Counted from the stretch's first letter, positions 1 through 7,934 are shown. The stretch is DNA of 64,000 nt from Alphaproteobacteria bacterium (GCA_021774735.1 JAJFIS010000021.1:1-64000); one strand, 5' to 3'. Notes: generated from the letters alone by a model not told the origin. Numbers and translations are program-made.

Positions 1-90
1 AAGTGGACAATGGCCCCCAGAGTGTGGAAGCAGGCCATGAACCAATTCGCCGTCCTGTTCCACGACCGTTTTCCAACATCAATATATTGA
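1..90 (+). CDS. IS256-family transposase, C-terminal end (cut by window edge)
   Basis: Frame 1 is open from the first base to a TGA at 88-90 and gives a 29-residue tail beginning KWTMAPRVWKQAMNQFAVLF. The W-x8-NQF-x-x-x-F-x-x-R pattern (here NQFAVLFHDR) is typical of the end of IS256 (mutator-type) transposases, which catalyse DDE-type transposition. Only the tail is visible, so whether the copy is intact cannot be judged. The identification rests on remembered family pattern and on the terminal-repeat-like sequence that follows. Confidence 0.7.
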   Translation, partial: KWTMAPRVWKQAMNQFAVLFHDRFPTSIY

Positions 91-98
91 TGTTGGAA
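71..98 (+). terminator. Perfect 12-bp hairpin at the transposase stop
   Basis: TTCCAACATCAA (71-82) pairs perfectly with TTGATGTTGGAA (87-98) around a TATA loop, and the transposase stop codon lies inside it. There is no strong T tract, so this may be a weak terminator or a structure that limits read-through at the end of the element. Confidence 0.4.
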
Positions 99-344
99 AT
101 ATAACCAAATGGTCACTTACACGGAATTTAGGACACTACCATAATTACTGAAATGTGCTCCAAATTAAATAAAGATAACTTGACTCCATCAAAGTAATTT
201 CAAAACTATCCAGATAGACCTTCTGTTTAAATAGTTCCTGCCACGAGTCACTTACTCTCGTTGCCGCACAACCCCCAATCACGGCACTGGTTTGTACCTT
301 GATTGAGGGCGTTCATTGTGATTAGCCCCTAGAGGCCATCTGCT

Positions 345-866
345 TTACCCGCGCAGGTAGGCGAGCATGGTGTCGGCGTCAGAGACCTCAAACGGGTCGC
401 TGGTGCAATTGTCACTAAAGCCATCTTCGGCGAATATTTTCTTAATCTCGCCGCCGTCCACATACATGCTATAGCGCCAGCTGCGCATGCCGAAGCCGAG
501 GTTGTCTTTATCCACCAGCATGCCCATTTTGCGGCTGAATTCACCTGAGCCATCGGGCAGCAGGAAGACATTTTCTACGCCCATATGCTTGCCCCATTGG
601 TACATGACAAAGGCATCATTGACCGACAGGCAGATGACGCTGTCGATGCCGAGCGCTTTGAAGTCTTCGCAGTGTTTTTCATAGCCCGGCAAGTGGGTGG
701 AGGAGCAAGTGGGCGTGAAGGCACCGGGCAGGGCAAAGACCACGACCTTTTTGCCGTCAAATATCTCAGCTGAGGTAAGCTCTTTCCACTCAAAGGGGTT
801 ATCGCCCTCAAGGGCTGCGTTGCGCACACGGGTCTTAAAAGTTACGTCAGGTACATTTCTCGTCAT
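345..866 (-). CDS. Peroxiredoxin, Prx5/glutaredoxin-dependent type
   Basis: 173 aa, the normal size of a cytosolic Prx5-like thiol peroxidase that reduces hydrogen peroxide and organic peroxides. The peroxidatic cysteine is C54 in the motif PGAFTPTCS. C66 and a late cysteine in SDNCTSDPF are other candidate thiols. The start ATG at 866 has AGGA about 8 bases upstream. The gene is divergent from oxyR across 148 bp that contain an AT-rich dyad, which fits peroxide induction by OxyR (inference from family knowledge). No glutaredoxin domain is fused. Confidence 0.93.
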   Translation of the reverse strand: MTRNVPDVTFKTRVRNAALEGDNPFEWKELTSAEIFDGKKVVVFALPGAFTPTCSSTHLPGYEKHCEDFKALGIDSVICLSVNDAFVMYQWGKHMGVENVFLLPDGSGEFSRKMGMLVDKDNLGFGMRSWRYSMYVDGGEIKKIFAEDGFSDNCTSDPFEVSDADTMLAYLRG

Positions 867-958
867 TTTATTTTCCTATATTTGGTTATTTGCCCGCGCC
901 TATGCTGCGGTGTCTGTGGCCATTTTAGGGATGTGACATAAATAAGTAAAATCGATTG

Positions 959-976
959 TTATTATAAGTATAATAA
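959..976. promoter_or_regulatory. 18-bp palindrome between prx and oxyR
   Basis: TTATTATA-AG-TATAATAA is a perfect dyad apart from the two central bases. It lies midway between two divergent genes, 39 bases before the oxyR start and about 93 before prx. It could be an OxyR/LysR-type site or simply overlapping promoter -10 elements (TATAAT is inside it). The function is inferred from position only. Confidence 0.4.
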
Positions 977-1014
977 GATTTACTTATGGATAGTTGCTTA
1001 CTAAGCTGCGTCAC

Positions 1015-1926
1015 ATGAATATTCGTGACTTGAAATATGTGGTGGCACTGGCTGATGAAGGGCATTTTGGCCGCGCGGCGGAGCGCTGTCATGTCAGCCA
1101 GCCAGCCTTGAGCGCGCAGGTGCAAAAGCTGGAGGCTTTCCTTTGTGTTACCCTGTTTGAGCGCAGCAAGCGCGGCGCAACACCCACCGCAACGGGCAGG
1201 GTGATTGTGGCGCAGGCGCGGGAGCTTTTACAGCAGGCGGACGCTATTATCGCCACGGCAAAGGCGGCTTTGGACCCGCTATCGGGCACCTTCACGCTGG
1301 GTATGATCACGACGATCGGGCCTTCTCTCTCGCCGCTGATATTGCCCGCTATCAAAGCCGCATTGCCGGATGTATCCATAACATTGGTGGAAGGTTACAC
1401 TGTGGATTTGGAGCGGCGCTTAAAAGCCGGGGAGCTGGACGCGGTAATTCTAGCCACCGAGCCAGAGGGGGCGGGCCTGAGCAAGATCGACCTTTACGAT
1501 GAACCTTTTTTGGCCGCCTTCAGCAAGGCGCACCCGCTGGCGCGCCGCAAAAGGGTCAAGCTGGAAGAACTGGAAGCGACTAACTTGCTGCTATTGTCCG
1601 ATGGTCATTGCCTGCGGGATCAAATATTGGGCTTTTGTAAGACCCAGAGTAAGGATAGCGCCAACACGCGCGAAACCAGCTTGGAAACCTTGGTCTCGCT
1701 GGTGGCAATCGAAGATAGCGCCACCCTGTTGCCCGCCTTGGCGTGGTCCAAAAATAACCGCTCTGACAGCGGCGTATCTGTGCGCCCTATCGCCCAAGCA
1801 GGCGTGGGGCGACGGGTTAACCTTTCTTATCGCGCCTCCTGCCCGAAAAAACAATTGCGAGAGACGCTCGCCGCCATTATACGCAAAGCTGTACCAGCGA
1901 CCGTCGTGCAGCTATTGCCGGGTTAG
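1015..1926 (+). CDS. oxyR: Hydrogen-peroxide-sensing LysR-family regulator OxyR
   Basis: 303 aa from the ATG at 1015; an upstream in-frame TTG at 994 is less likely. The N-terminal winged helix-turn-helix (about 1-60) includes the LysR pattern GRAAERCHVSQPALSAQVQ. The effector domain keeps GHCLRDQILGFC with C199 and C208, exactly the pair that forms the sensing disulfide in Escherichia coli OxyR. This supports a true peroxide sensor rather than a generic LysR protein. It is divergent from the peroxiredoxin, its probable target. It activates antioxidant genes when oxidised (family knowledge). Confidence 0.95.
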   Translation: MNIRDLKYVVALADEGHFGRAAERCHVSQPALSAQVQKLEAFLCVTLFERSKRGATPTATGRVIVAQARELLQQADAIIATAKAALDPLSGTFTLGMITTIGPSLSPLILPAIKAALPDVSITLVEGYTVDLERRLKAGELDAVILATEPEGAGLSKIDLYDEPFLAAFSKAHPLARRKRVKLEELEATNLLLLSDGHCLRDQILGFCKTQSKDSANTRETSLETLVSLVAIEDSATLLPALAWSKNNRSDSGVSVRPIAQAGVGRRVNLSYRASCPKKQLRETLAAIIRKAVPATVVQLLPG

Positions 1927-1942
1927 CGTTCATATATATTTT

Positions 1943-2386
1943 TCAGCGCGCCCGGATGATGTTAACCTTGTCGGCGGGCATGCCAACGGCGATAGCGGCA
2001 TCATAGAGCGCGATCACTCTGCCGGTATAAGCGCCGTCCTTGGGTTGGATAATCACCGGCAGGTCCGGCCCCGCCACATGGGCCTGTTTGATCAGCGCCC
2101 GCACATTTTCCAGCTCCACATAGCGGCCATCAAAGCGGATGTCATTGTCGCTCTCCACCTTGAATAAAATGGGGATGTCGCGCGGCTCGACATCGGTGGT
2201 TTTGCTATTCTCCGGCTGGTTGGTCTCAATGCCAAACTCGCGGACAAAGCTGGCGGTTACGACAAAAAATATCAGCATTATAAAAACAATATCCATCATG
2301 CTGGTCATATCAACTTTGGCCTCTGATGCGGCTGAGCGTGGTGATCTCTTGGGCCTGGTTGAAGCCCCTGTTTTGCGCCGTCTCAT
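1943..2386 (-). CDS. ExbD/TolR-family biopolymer transport protein (orphan)
   Basis: 147 aa with a short basic cytoplasmic N-terminus, one membrane helix (MDIVFIMLIFFVVTASF, about 31-47) carrying the conserved aspartate of proton-coupled ExbD/TolR, and a periplasmic domain. GGGG lies 8-12 bases before the ATG at 2386. It would act with an ExbB/TolQ channel to power TonB or Tol, but no exbB or tonB is adjacent. It may serve the main cluster at 24-30 kb or be a leftover. It converges with oxyR, leaving 16 bp between the stops. Confidence 0.88.
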   Translation of the reverse strand: MRRRKTGASTRPKRSPRSAASEAKVDMTSMMDIVFIMLIFFVVTASFVREFGIETNQPENSKTTDVEPRDIPILFKVESDNDIRFDGRYVELENVRALIKQAHVAGPDLPVIIQPKDGAYTGRVIALYDAAIAVGMPADKVNIIRAR

Positions 2387-2549
2387 ATCATTCCCCTATT
2401 GTATGGCTGGTGGCTGGTTGTTCTATTTTTCTTGAATAGTATAATTATGTTATAATGTATCATTGACAGAGTCAATCATAAGGGGAAGCGCATAATTATA
2501 AAGCCGTATATTAAACCGTTACTATGAGCGTGCCAGAAGCCCCTTCAGT

Positions 2550-2588
2550 GGTCCCGTAACTCAGTTGGATAGAGTGTCAAATTCCTAA
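2550..2588 (+). repeat. 5' half of tRNA-Arg(CCT), truncated copy
   Basis: These 39 bases match positions 1-39 of the intact tRNA-Arg at 4923-4999 with only two or three differences (TTGG for TCGG, CAAATT for CAGATT). They stop in the anticodon loop, where unrelated AT-rich DNA begins. This is the remnant expected when an element inserts in a tRNA or when a tRNA duplicate is broken. The gap 2387-2681 holds only this fragment and the short motif at 2646-2671. Confidence 0.8.
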
Positions 2589-2645
2589 TAAATGTGCTTA
2601 TCCATAAGCTATTGATTTTGTTGAATTATTTCAATTATTAAAATC

Positions 2646-2671
2646 TGTGCCCGTACTTTGCCTGAATACTT
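2646..2671. repeat. Degenerate copy of the 3986-4012 recombinase-like tail
   Basis: The string TGCCCGTACTTTGCCTGAAT matches TGCCCGTGCTTTGCCTTGAA at 3988 apart from one substitution and small indels. Both copies follow a truncated tRNA 5' half by some 35-60 bases. The indels break the reading frame seen in the other copy, so this one is non-coding debris of a repeated integration unit. Confidence 0.5.
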
Positions 2672-2681
2672 GTCTGCTCAG

Positions 2682-3692
2682 CTAAGTAGATAATAGCGCT
2701 TCTGTGACAGTATGAGCATCAAACTTCTTTTGAACGAAATCAATATTGGCTTGAGCTGGAGCCATAGCTCTAAACTTATCTGCCACCTCTTGCAATGGAT
2801 TTACTATTCGGATAGCCCTCTCTCTCGGAAGGATTCTGCGAAACAAATATCGAAATAAGCTTTCAACAATATAATCATCTGAAGCAACGCTAAGTCCTAT
2901 CACCGAAATGCCACCTTTCCGAATGCCTAGAAATTCAGGTTTATACCATAAGGTTGTCAAGAGCCTTAAATCTACGGTCTTACCATAGCCAGGTAGCACC
3001 AATAGTGGTTTGACCTCACCAGTCAAACACCTTGTATTGTTCCAAGATAGACTATTCTCGAGTTCTGTAGAGGTTGATACTTCTATTTCGTTCATACCAG
3101 TGGCATACCCAATTGGCTGATAATCAAAGGATGGTGCACTTTCGGACATTGCATCAGGGTTGCCTTGGATCCAGTTAATAGATCCATGCATTTTCATAAC
3201 GGATAGTTTGTTCTCTTCGAAACAGTAGGTGAATGACAAGCCCACTTTTCGTAAAGCTCGCTCGAGTAGAGTATCCCAATTGAATGTTACGATCACATCC
3301 CATTTGGTTAGCCCTTTCGCAAAATCCAAATAACAATCCGGAATAAATGCATCGGCTGGAATGCTATTTGCTATCGCTTTTGCGAGGTAATATTTCAGAG
3401 CCATTCGCTCTCTGCTGCCCTCATTACTCCAGCGTTCTCCACCTCCATGTTCACGAAGCTCAACAAAGTCCAGATACGAACAAAGACGTGCAAAATCTTC
3501 CGCGCATGGGTTGCCCATCAAATCTACATCTACGTGATCCGCATAAGTTGCGACGCGGGAAAATAAACCTGAAGCTTCCGCATTGAATAATTCAGCAGCT
3601 TTAGGAAGCAACGATTCAGTTAGAGGGATTCCTGCGGCTGCGGAAAAACCAGCGCCTAGAAAAAAGATACGTCCTTTTTCAATATCTACCAT
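2682..3692 (-). CDS. SIR2-like domain protein A (putative NAD-consuming defence effector)
   Basis: 336 aa from the ATG at 3692, which has GGGG about 8 bases upstream; a longer in-frame start at 3728 lacks a ribosome site. The N-terminus carries the Rossmann motif FFLGAGFSAAAG (13-17 for GAGFS). It is followed by VIVTFNWDTLLE (TFNWDT 136-141) and the catalytic-histidine motif KMHGSINW (H169), all diagnostic of SIR2-like NADase/deacetylase folds used in antiphage proteins. A later VIGLS block fits the NAD-binding C-terminal strand. No transmembrane or second enzymatic domain is seen. It is AT-rich and lies between tRNA fragments, so horizontal acquisition is likely. Substrate and trigger are unknown. 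Confidence 0.82.
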   Translation of the reverse strand: MVDIEKGRIFFLGAGFSAAAGIPLTESLLPKAAELFNAEASGLFSRVATYADHVDVDLMGNPCAEDFARLCSYLDFVELREHGGGERWSNEGSRERMALKYYLAKAIANSIPADAFIPDCYLDFAKGLTKWDVIVTFNWDTLLERALRKVGLSFTYCFEENKLSVMKMHGSINWIQGNPDAMSESAPSFDYQPIGYATGMNEIEVSTSTELENSLSWNNTRCLTGEVKPLLVLPGYGKTVDLRLLTTLWYKPEFLGIRKGGISVIGLSVASDDYIVESLFRYLFRRILPRERAIRIVNPLQEVADKFRAMAPAQANIDFVQKKFDAHTVTEALLST

Positions 3693-3922
3693 AAGCCAGC
3701 CCCTTTTATCTCTTTCACAAATAATCAACTTAGAAGATTAATAATCGACTGACCAGCTTCCTCTTGCTAGGCCGATGCTTTAGGCCGTGTGAAGGAAATG
3801 GTTGATGGCGACGATGCTGGGGAGAGAAGAGTTGCGCGGGGAAGAGTTGTTTATATTTCGTCGTCCCACATCCCCCAATTGGCAGTGCAGGATCAAGTTT
3901 GATGGGTCGGCATCATTGGTAG

Positions 3923-3951
3923 GGTCCTATAGCTCAGCTGGATAGAGCACA
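3923..3951 (+). repeat. 5' end of a second, different tRNA, truncated
   Basis: GGTCCTATAGCTCAGCTGGA and the following TAGAGCA form an acceptor 5' strand and D arm of the alphaproteobacterial tRNA-Arg type but differ from the CCT copy. The match to any tRNA stops before the anticodon stem, where a C-run begins. It is a broken tRNA copy next to a recombinase-like tail. The isoacceptor is not certain. Confidence 0.55.
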
Positions 3952-3955
3952 ACAT

Positions 3956-4045
3956 TCACCCCCCCCACTCGTATTCACGCAATTTTTGCCCGTGCTTTGC
4001 CTTGAAATACTTATGATGAAACAATGGCTCTGCCATCAACTTAGT
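3956..4045 (-). pseudogene. C-terminal scrap of a possible integrase/recombinase
   Basis: The minus strand reads MAEPLFHHKYFKAKHGQKLR followed by EYEWGG and a stop at 3956-3958, with a stop just upstream at about 4046. There is no start-to-stop gene. The basic tail beside a truncated tRNA is where a site-specific integrase gene usually ends, so I read it as the remnant of one. No catalytic motif remains, and the assignment is inference from position. Confidence 0.35.
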
Positions 4046-4143
4046 AAGTAATCAGGTTATTTTAAACATATTAAAACCAGCCCAAAACCTGCCCCAATAT
4101 TGCCAGTAATAATCTTATGCTCCAGCATTTCAGGCATTTGATA

Positions 4144-4728
4144 TTAATCACTTTCTATTGGTTTCTGTAGGTCGAATGTCACTTTAAACTCTCGACCTGG
4201 CCGAGATAAACGATAAGATAATTGCTGATTTGGTATTAAGGATAGCGTCCACACATTCGTCGTGGATGCGCTTAGTCCTTCCTTAAGGAAAAGCGCCTTT
4301 GAAAAAGCATCTACAGGAAAATTTTGAGTTGTTGCTGTACCGCTTGTAACCGTATGGCCACCATACATGCTAACCGCGTCGGTGCTGCCATCCTTGTGCC
4401 GGTGGTCATGTTTTAAACTCAGGCCTTTATTATTCTTGGTGATAATCCATGTACGGGACGTGTCTAACCCCACATGCAAAGGGATTTTTATTTGGCTGGT
4501 CATATCTGCCGTGCAAGCAGGTGCATGAATGATTAATTTTGATTGGCGCCATTTCTCGTCACTGGCGTTAGAGGCCACAACCTTGCCTAAGTAGGAATGG
4601 CCACATATTTTTTTCAACTGGTTAAAAAAATCATCTTGGCTACCCGCTGCTGCTGTCGTTGACATCACGCTAAATGCCGTAATGAAGCCAAGAGCGCTAA
4701 GCATCACTCGCAGTCGTTCTAAAACCAT
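4144..4728 (-). CDS. Secreted protein of unknown function
   Basis: 194 aa from the ATG at 4728, preceded by GGGAGAGAG; an upstream in-frame ATG at 4752 has no ribosome site. Residues 1-28 form a signal peptide ending near TTAAAG, so the product should be periplasmic. The mature part has two cysteines (in KICGHSY and APACTAD) that could pair, and beta-rich segments such as TSRTWIITK. I do not recognise a named domain. It stands alone between the recombinase-like scrap and the tRNA-Arg gene, so it may be cargo of the hotspot. Confidence 0.75.
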   Translation of the reverse strand: MVLERLRVMLSALGFITAFSVMSTTAAAGSQDDFFNQLKKICGHSYLGKVVASNASDEKWRQSKLIIHAPACTADMTSQIKIPLHVGLDTSRTWIITKNNKGLSLKHDHRHKDGSTDAVSMYGGHTVTSGTATTQNFPVDAFSKALFLKEGLSASTTNVWTLSLIPNQQLSYRLSRPGREFKVTFDLQKPIESD

Positions 4729-4922
4729 CGGCTCTCTCCCAATATTGAACATAAGCCATCATACATAGACTGAACCCCGTATCAACAAGGGTTATTAGTT
4801 TTCAGCTTCTTCATTCACCTCACCAACATTCGAGTTTATTGGTGAAAGAAAAGTCGTTCCCAAAATGATTAAGGGAATTGAAGACAATAATGACCTATGC
4901 TAAAAGGCGCTTTCGTTGGTGC

Positions 4923-4999
4923 GGTCCCGTAACTCAGTCGGATAGAGTGTCAGATTCCTAATCTGGAAGCCGGTGGTTCGAATCCACCCGGGATCACCA
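4923..4999 (+). tRNA. tRNA-Arg (anticodon CCT)
   Basis: 77 nt with encoded CCA. The acceptor stem GGTCCCG/CGGGATC has one G-U pair, and the D arm is ACTC...GAGT. The anticodon stem TCAGA/TCTGG encloses the loop TTCCTAA, giving anticodon CCT (reads AGG). The T arm is GGTGG-TTCGAAT-CCACC. All canonical features are present, so this copy should be functional. Partial copies at 2550, 7745 and 8395 show that this gene is an integration hotspot. Confidence 0.93.
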
Positions 5000-5061
5000 A
5001 AATTTTCAGGGCCCAAGCCAGACACTTCGTGGAGGGGCTAGTCCTGATCGGGCAGCCCTTA
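4963..5061 (+). repeat. Direct repeat, copy 1: tRNA 3' half plus downstream flank
   Basis: From the 3' anticodon stem through CCA and about 62 further bases (including AAGCCAGACACTTCGTGGAG and CCTGATCGGGCAGCCC) this segment is repeated at 7745-7866. The flanking bases contain GGGCT...AGCCC, a possible tRNA terminator stem. The two copies bracket the unknown 322-aa gene and SIR2 gene B, so they resemble the two ends of an inserted unit. The remainder to 5338 shows no convincing gene. Confidence 0.8.
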
Positions 5062-5338
5062 TGTGGCTCATTTGGTGCGTTTATCAGTGCGCTTAAAACT
5101 ATGCATCCCGTAATAGTCACTGACATCAAAGCCATTGCGGAACATGACCGGCCAGAAAACTTTATCGCCTTCATCTTCTTTGATAAGCGACAGACAAGAA
5201 GCCTATAAGACCAACAAATCGATGACCTCACCCAAATACTGGCGACGATCTATTTCTATACAGGTGATACGCGGACGCTAGAACAGTTGGCGGTGTTGTT
5301 GCTGAATAGAGTATGGAATTTAGCTAAAAATATTTAGA

Positions 5339-6307
5339 TTAGAATTGATCGTGTGTATCCCTCCTAAATCGAATCGCCCTCTTCTTACTATCAGAATCTT
5401 CTATCTTTATTAAATCATCTTCTGTCCAATCGCCTCGCCGTTTAATCCATTTCAATGGAAATGCTGCATTAGATATTTGATACAAAGAAGGGACCTTTGG
5501 GAACCCTCTTCCAACAACATCTGACTGATTTATGCTTTGAATTATAATTTCTTCAGGATCATTTACTTGTAGCGTCCATTGACCCTCAGGAATAACAAGT
5601 GAAGAATTTTTCATTTGCTGCCAATAGCTAAATTTAGAGAGCGGCTTATCAATTTTTATTATGTTTCTCTTCGAGCCATCTGAGTTAAAACTTGGGACTT
5701 TTTTTCTAACCTTTCTCATACCAAACATATTTGTTTTGTATGAGACATAAATATAATCAATATAGGTTAATACAAGATCAGCTTCGATCCTCTTAAATCC
5801 TTCCACAAAAACCAGTCTTTTATTCACTGTGTTATGGATATCAGTTGATAAAGATACACTTTCCGTGACTGTATTTATTGATGTCCTCTCAAGTGAAAAT
5901 TCTTTTGAAAATGTTGAGGAGAGCTTTGTGAGAACCTCTTCTCTGTCCTTAACTTCGATCTGAGAAACATTTTTTACACCTAAAACCCCAGAGAGCTCAC
6001 TTATAAATTTATGAACGTGATCTGATTTCATTAGTGCTTGAGATACCGTTTTTTCGAAGTTTATTTCTCGGTGCTCGTATTCTAATGATCGTATTTTCCC
6101 GTGAGAAACGCCCTCAGGAGCTTCAAATGCGGCTATTATATTCCCATAAGAAATTGGGTCAGAAGATTGCTTGATTTGAAGAGCAAAGTGGCAACGAGCA
6201 ATGAAGAACTTTGTCTTTTGTGCTTTTTGCCTCCCATTATCAACATCAATCCACGTATCTTCTTCTGTCAACTCAGTCGAAAAAGGAATGGAAAACTCTA
6301 ACCGCAT
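5339..6307 (-). CDS. Unknown 322-aa protein divergent from SIR2 gene B
   Basis: AAGGAG lies about 10 bases before the ATG at 6307. The protein is soluble (no signal peptide or membrane helix), lysine/serine-rich and AT-rich in codon use. It starts MRLEFSIPFSTELTEEDTW, has a central beta-like stretch (ADLVLTYIDYIYVSYKTN) and ends in a basic segment (RAIRFRRDTHDQF). I recognise no family. It shares a 102-bp intergenic region with the SIR2-like gene and both lie between tRNA-derived direct repeats, so they probably moved together. It could be a sensor, inhibitor or unrelated cargo. Confidence 0.8.
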   Translation of the reverse strand: MRLEFSIPFSTELTEEDTWIDVDNGRQKAQKTKFFIARCHFALQIKQSSDPISYGNIIAAFEAPEGVSHGKIRSLEYEHREINFEKTVSQALMKSDHVHKFISELSGVLGVKNVSQIEVKDREEVLTKLSSTFSKEFSLERTSINTVTESVSLSTDIHNTVNKRLVFVEGFKRIEADLVLTYIDYIYVSYKTNMFGMRKVRKKVPSFNSDGSKRNIIKIDKPLSKFSYWQQMKNSSLVIPEGQWTLQVNDPEEIIIQSINQSDVVGRGFPKVPSLYQISNAAFPLKWIKRRGDWTEDDLIKIEDSDSKKRAIRFRRDTHDQF

Positions 6308-6409
6308 CAGAGTGGCTCCTTAAAAATAAGTCCGTGATTGCAGAAAATCACGTATATATTGTCGAGTCAAGAAGGCAGTGTGAATTCTATAAGCTATCAG
6401 GAGTTGATA

Positions 6410-7615
6410 TTGAAGGTTATATTACTAGGAGCTGGAGCTTCAAAAAGTTACACACAATCGCCTACAGGCTTAAGAATGCCCATTGCAAATGATTTTTTCC
6501 AAACATTTTATCAAACGAATTTGGCATCAAATCCATGGGTTCTTATCGGCAAACTTTGTGAATTTTTAACCGGCACCAAAGAGATTGAAGACCCTTATGA
6601 ATACCTAACTGCTGGCGTTGACATTGAAGTACTTCATAGCGAAATAGCCCTAGCATTAGACAATGCTACCTCCGATGATGGCGGATTAGAACGCACTTGG
6701 CTTTCAGGAGCTTACACCGAGTTAATTTTTATATTTATCTCTACACTCAATATAATAGCCAGCGGACCAACTTCAGAGAGCCACCTCAGTATAGCACATA
6801 CCTTAGATGCAGAAGATGTGATTATAACTTTTAATTGGGACACTCTCATGGAAAAAGCTCTTGCGGAAGCTTGTGACTGGTCATCAGCTCATGGATATGG
6901 CTTTAAGCCCGTTAGTATATTTCGAGATGAGTGGGTTTCAACTAACAAGGGCGATCAGGTAAAACAAACGAAACTACTGAAATTGCATGGCTCAGCAAAT
7001 TGGCTAACGGGCTTTCCTATGTACACCAAAGAAGGGCCTGTCCTAGGCTATGGAATGAAAGATGAATCTGTTTTTTTGTATGAAAAATCATGTAAACCTT
7101 ACGCAACATACAAAGGTAGGTACATGGGAGGGTATGAAGATTTTACATATGGTTATTACCCTCCAAATCTAATAGATGTGCCTGGCATTGAAGCACCGAA
7201 AGACCATATATTTGTTCAGGGGTATCAACAAATGCCTTGGGTCCCAGAAGGGAATGGATTGTCTGAAGGGCAACCATCAATTCCGCTTATTATTCCACCA
7301 GTGCATAACAAGAAATATGAGCGATACGGGAGTTTGTTCGATTCAATTTGGTCTCAAGCTAGTGCTGCGTTATCAAATTGTTATGAGATTATTGTTATAG
7401 GGTATTCTTTTCCTCCAACTGACACTAGGTCATTGGAGCTTTTTCGTGATGCATTCTTGAAGAGAGCAACTTTCCCTAAGATTACTATTATTGATCCATC
7501 TCCATCTAGGCCGTTAGAACGTTTTCAACGTGATCTAGGTATACCCCTTAGCCATTTACGCATTCATAAAGGACCATTTGAAGGGGAAAAAACCTTTAAT
7601 AAACTAGATATTTAA
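6410..7615 (+). CDS. SIR2-like domain protein B (putative NAD-consuming defence effector)
   Basis: 401 aa if translation starts at the TTG at 6410, which has AGGAG at 6399-6403 and a typical start KVILLGAGASKSY; a weaker upstream ATG at 6338 would add 24 residues. Motifs are GAGAS (7-11), VIITFNWDTLME (FNWDTL 141-146) and LLKLHGSANW (catalytic-type H193). A C-terminal IIVIGYSFPPTDT strand is followed by ITIIDPSPS, the pattern of SIR2-like proteins that bind NAD. It is clearly a distant paralogue of protein A, not a copy. It is AT-rich, flanked by tRNA repeats and divergent from an unknown gene. NADase action in phage defence is inferred. Confidence 0.85.
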   Translation: MKVILLGAGASKSYTQSPTGLRMPIANDFFQTFYQTNLASNPWVLIGKLCEFLTGTKEIEDPYEYLTAGVDIEVLHSEIALALDNATSDDGGLERTWLSGAYTELIFIFISTLNIIASGPTSESHLSIAHTLDAEDVIITFNWDTLMEKALAEACDWSSAHGYGFKPVSIFRDEWVSTNKGDQVKQTKLLKLHGSANWLTGFPMYTKEGPVLGYGMKDESVFLYEKSCKPYATYKGRYMGGYEDFTYGYYPPNLIDVPGIEAPKDHIFVQGYQQMPWVPEGNGLSEGQPSIPLIIPPVHNKKYERYGSLFDSIWSQASAALSNCYEIIVIGYSFPPTDTRSLELFRDAFLKRATFPKITIIDPSPSRPLERFQRDLGIPLSHLRIHKGPFEGEKTFNKLDI

Positions 7616-7744
7616 AACACCCACTTCAAAAAATGTGGCGTGTAAATTTTCGTGTAAATGTATTTGTGAAACACTATAACATTTTTTAACTTATTGAAAT
7701 TAATCTATTTTTTGAAATTTATCAGTAAACTGCTGACATCCCTT

Positions 7745-7866
7745 ATCTGGAAGCTGGTGGCTCACACACGAACTAGACGCCCTCCGTCAATCCACCCGGG
7801 ATCACCAACTTTTCTGGGCCCAAGCCGGACACTTCGTGGAGGGGTCAGTCCTGATCGGGCAGCCCT
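7745..7866 (+). repeat. Direct repeat, copy 2: broken tRNA 3' half plus flank
   Basis: This matches 4963-5061 from ATCTGGAAGC to GGGCAGCCCT, but the T-arm is interrupted by about 25 extra bases (7764-7788), so no tRNA can form. The downstream flank (AAGCCGGACACTTCGTGGAG) is about 90 percent identical to copy 1. It marks the right border of the segment carrying the 322-aa and SIR2-B genes. Between 7616 and 7934 nothing else is recognised. Confidence 0.8.
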
Positions 7867-7934
7867 GAAATTATCATTAAAATTCATGAGTTCGGATGGC
7901 CGCTCTCTGCCAGATGCGGTTGTTTGAAGTCATA

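Larger units (their letters stand above)
1..140 (+). mobile_element. Right end of an IS256-family insertion sequence
   Basis: The transposase tail is followed by about 45 bases ending in CACGGAATTTAGGACACTAC (about 120-139), which resembles the terminal inverted repeat of IS256-type elements (reading inward GTGTCCTAAATTCCGTGTAA). The element would therefore stop near 138-140. The left end lies outside the window. The exact boundary and any target duplication cannot be fixed here. Confidence 0.6.

Noticed and set aside
2682-3692. Genuine sirtuin deacetylase
   Set aside because: The zinc-binding cysteine module of sirtuins is missing and the motif order fits SIR2-like NADase-type proteins better.
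4950-5231. 93-codon minus-strand frame overlapping the tRNA
   Set aside because: It runs through the intact tRNA-Arg gene, has no family pattern and is a by-product.
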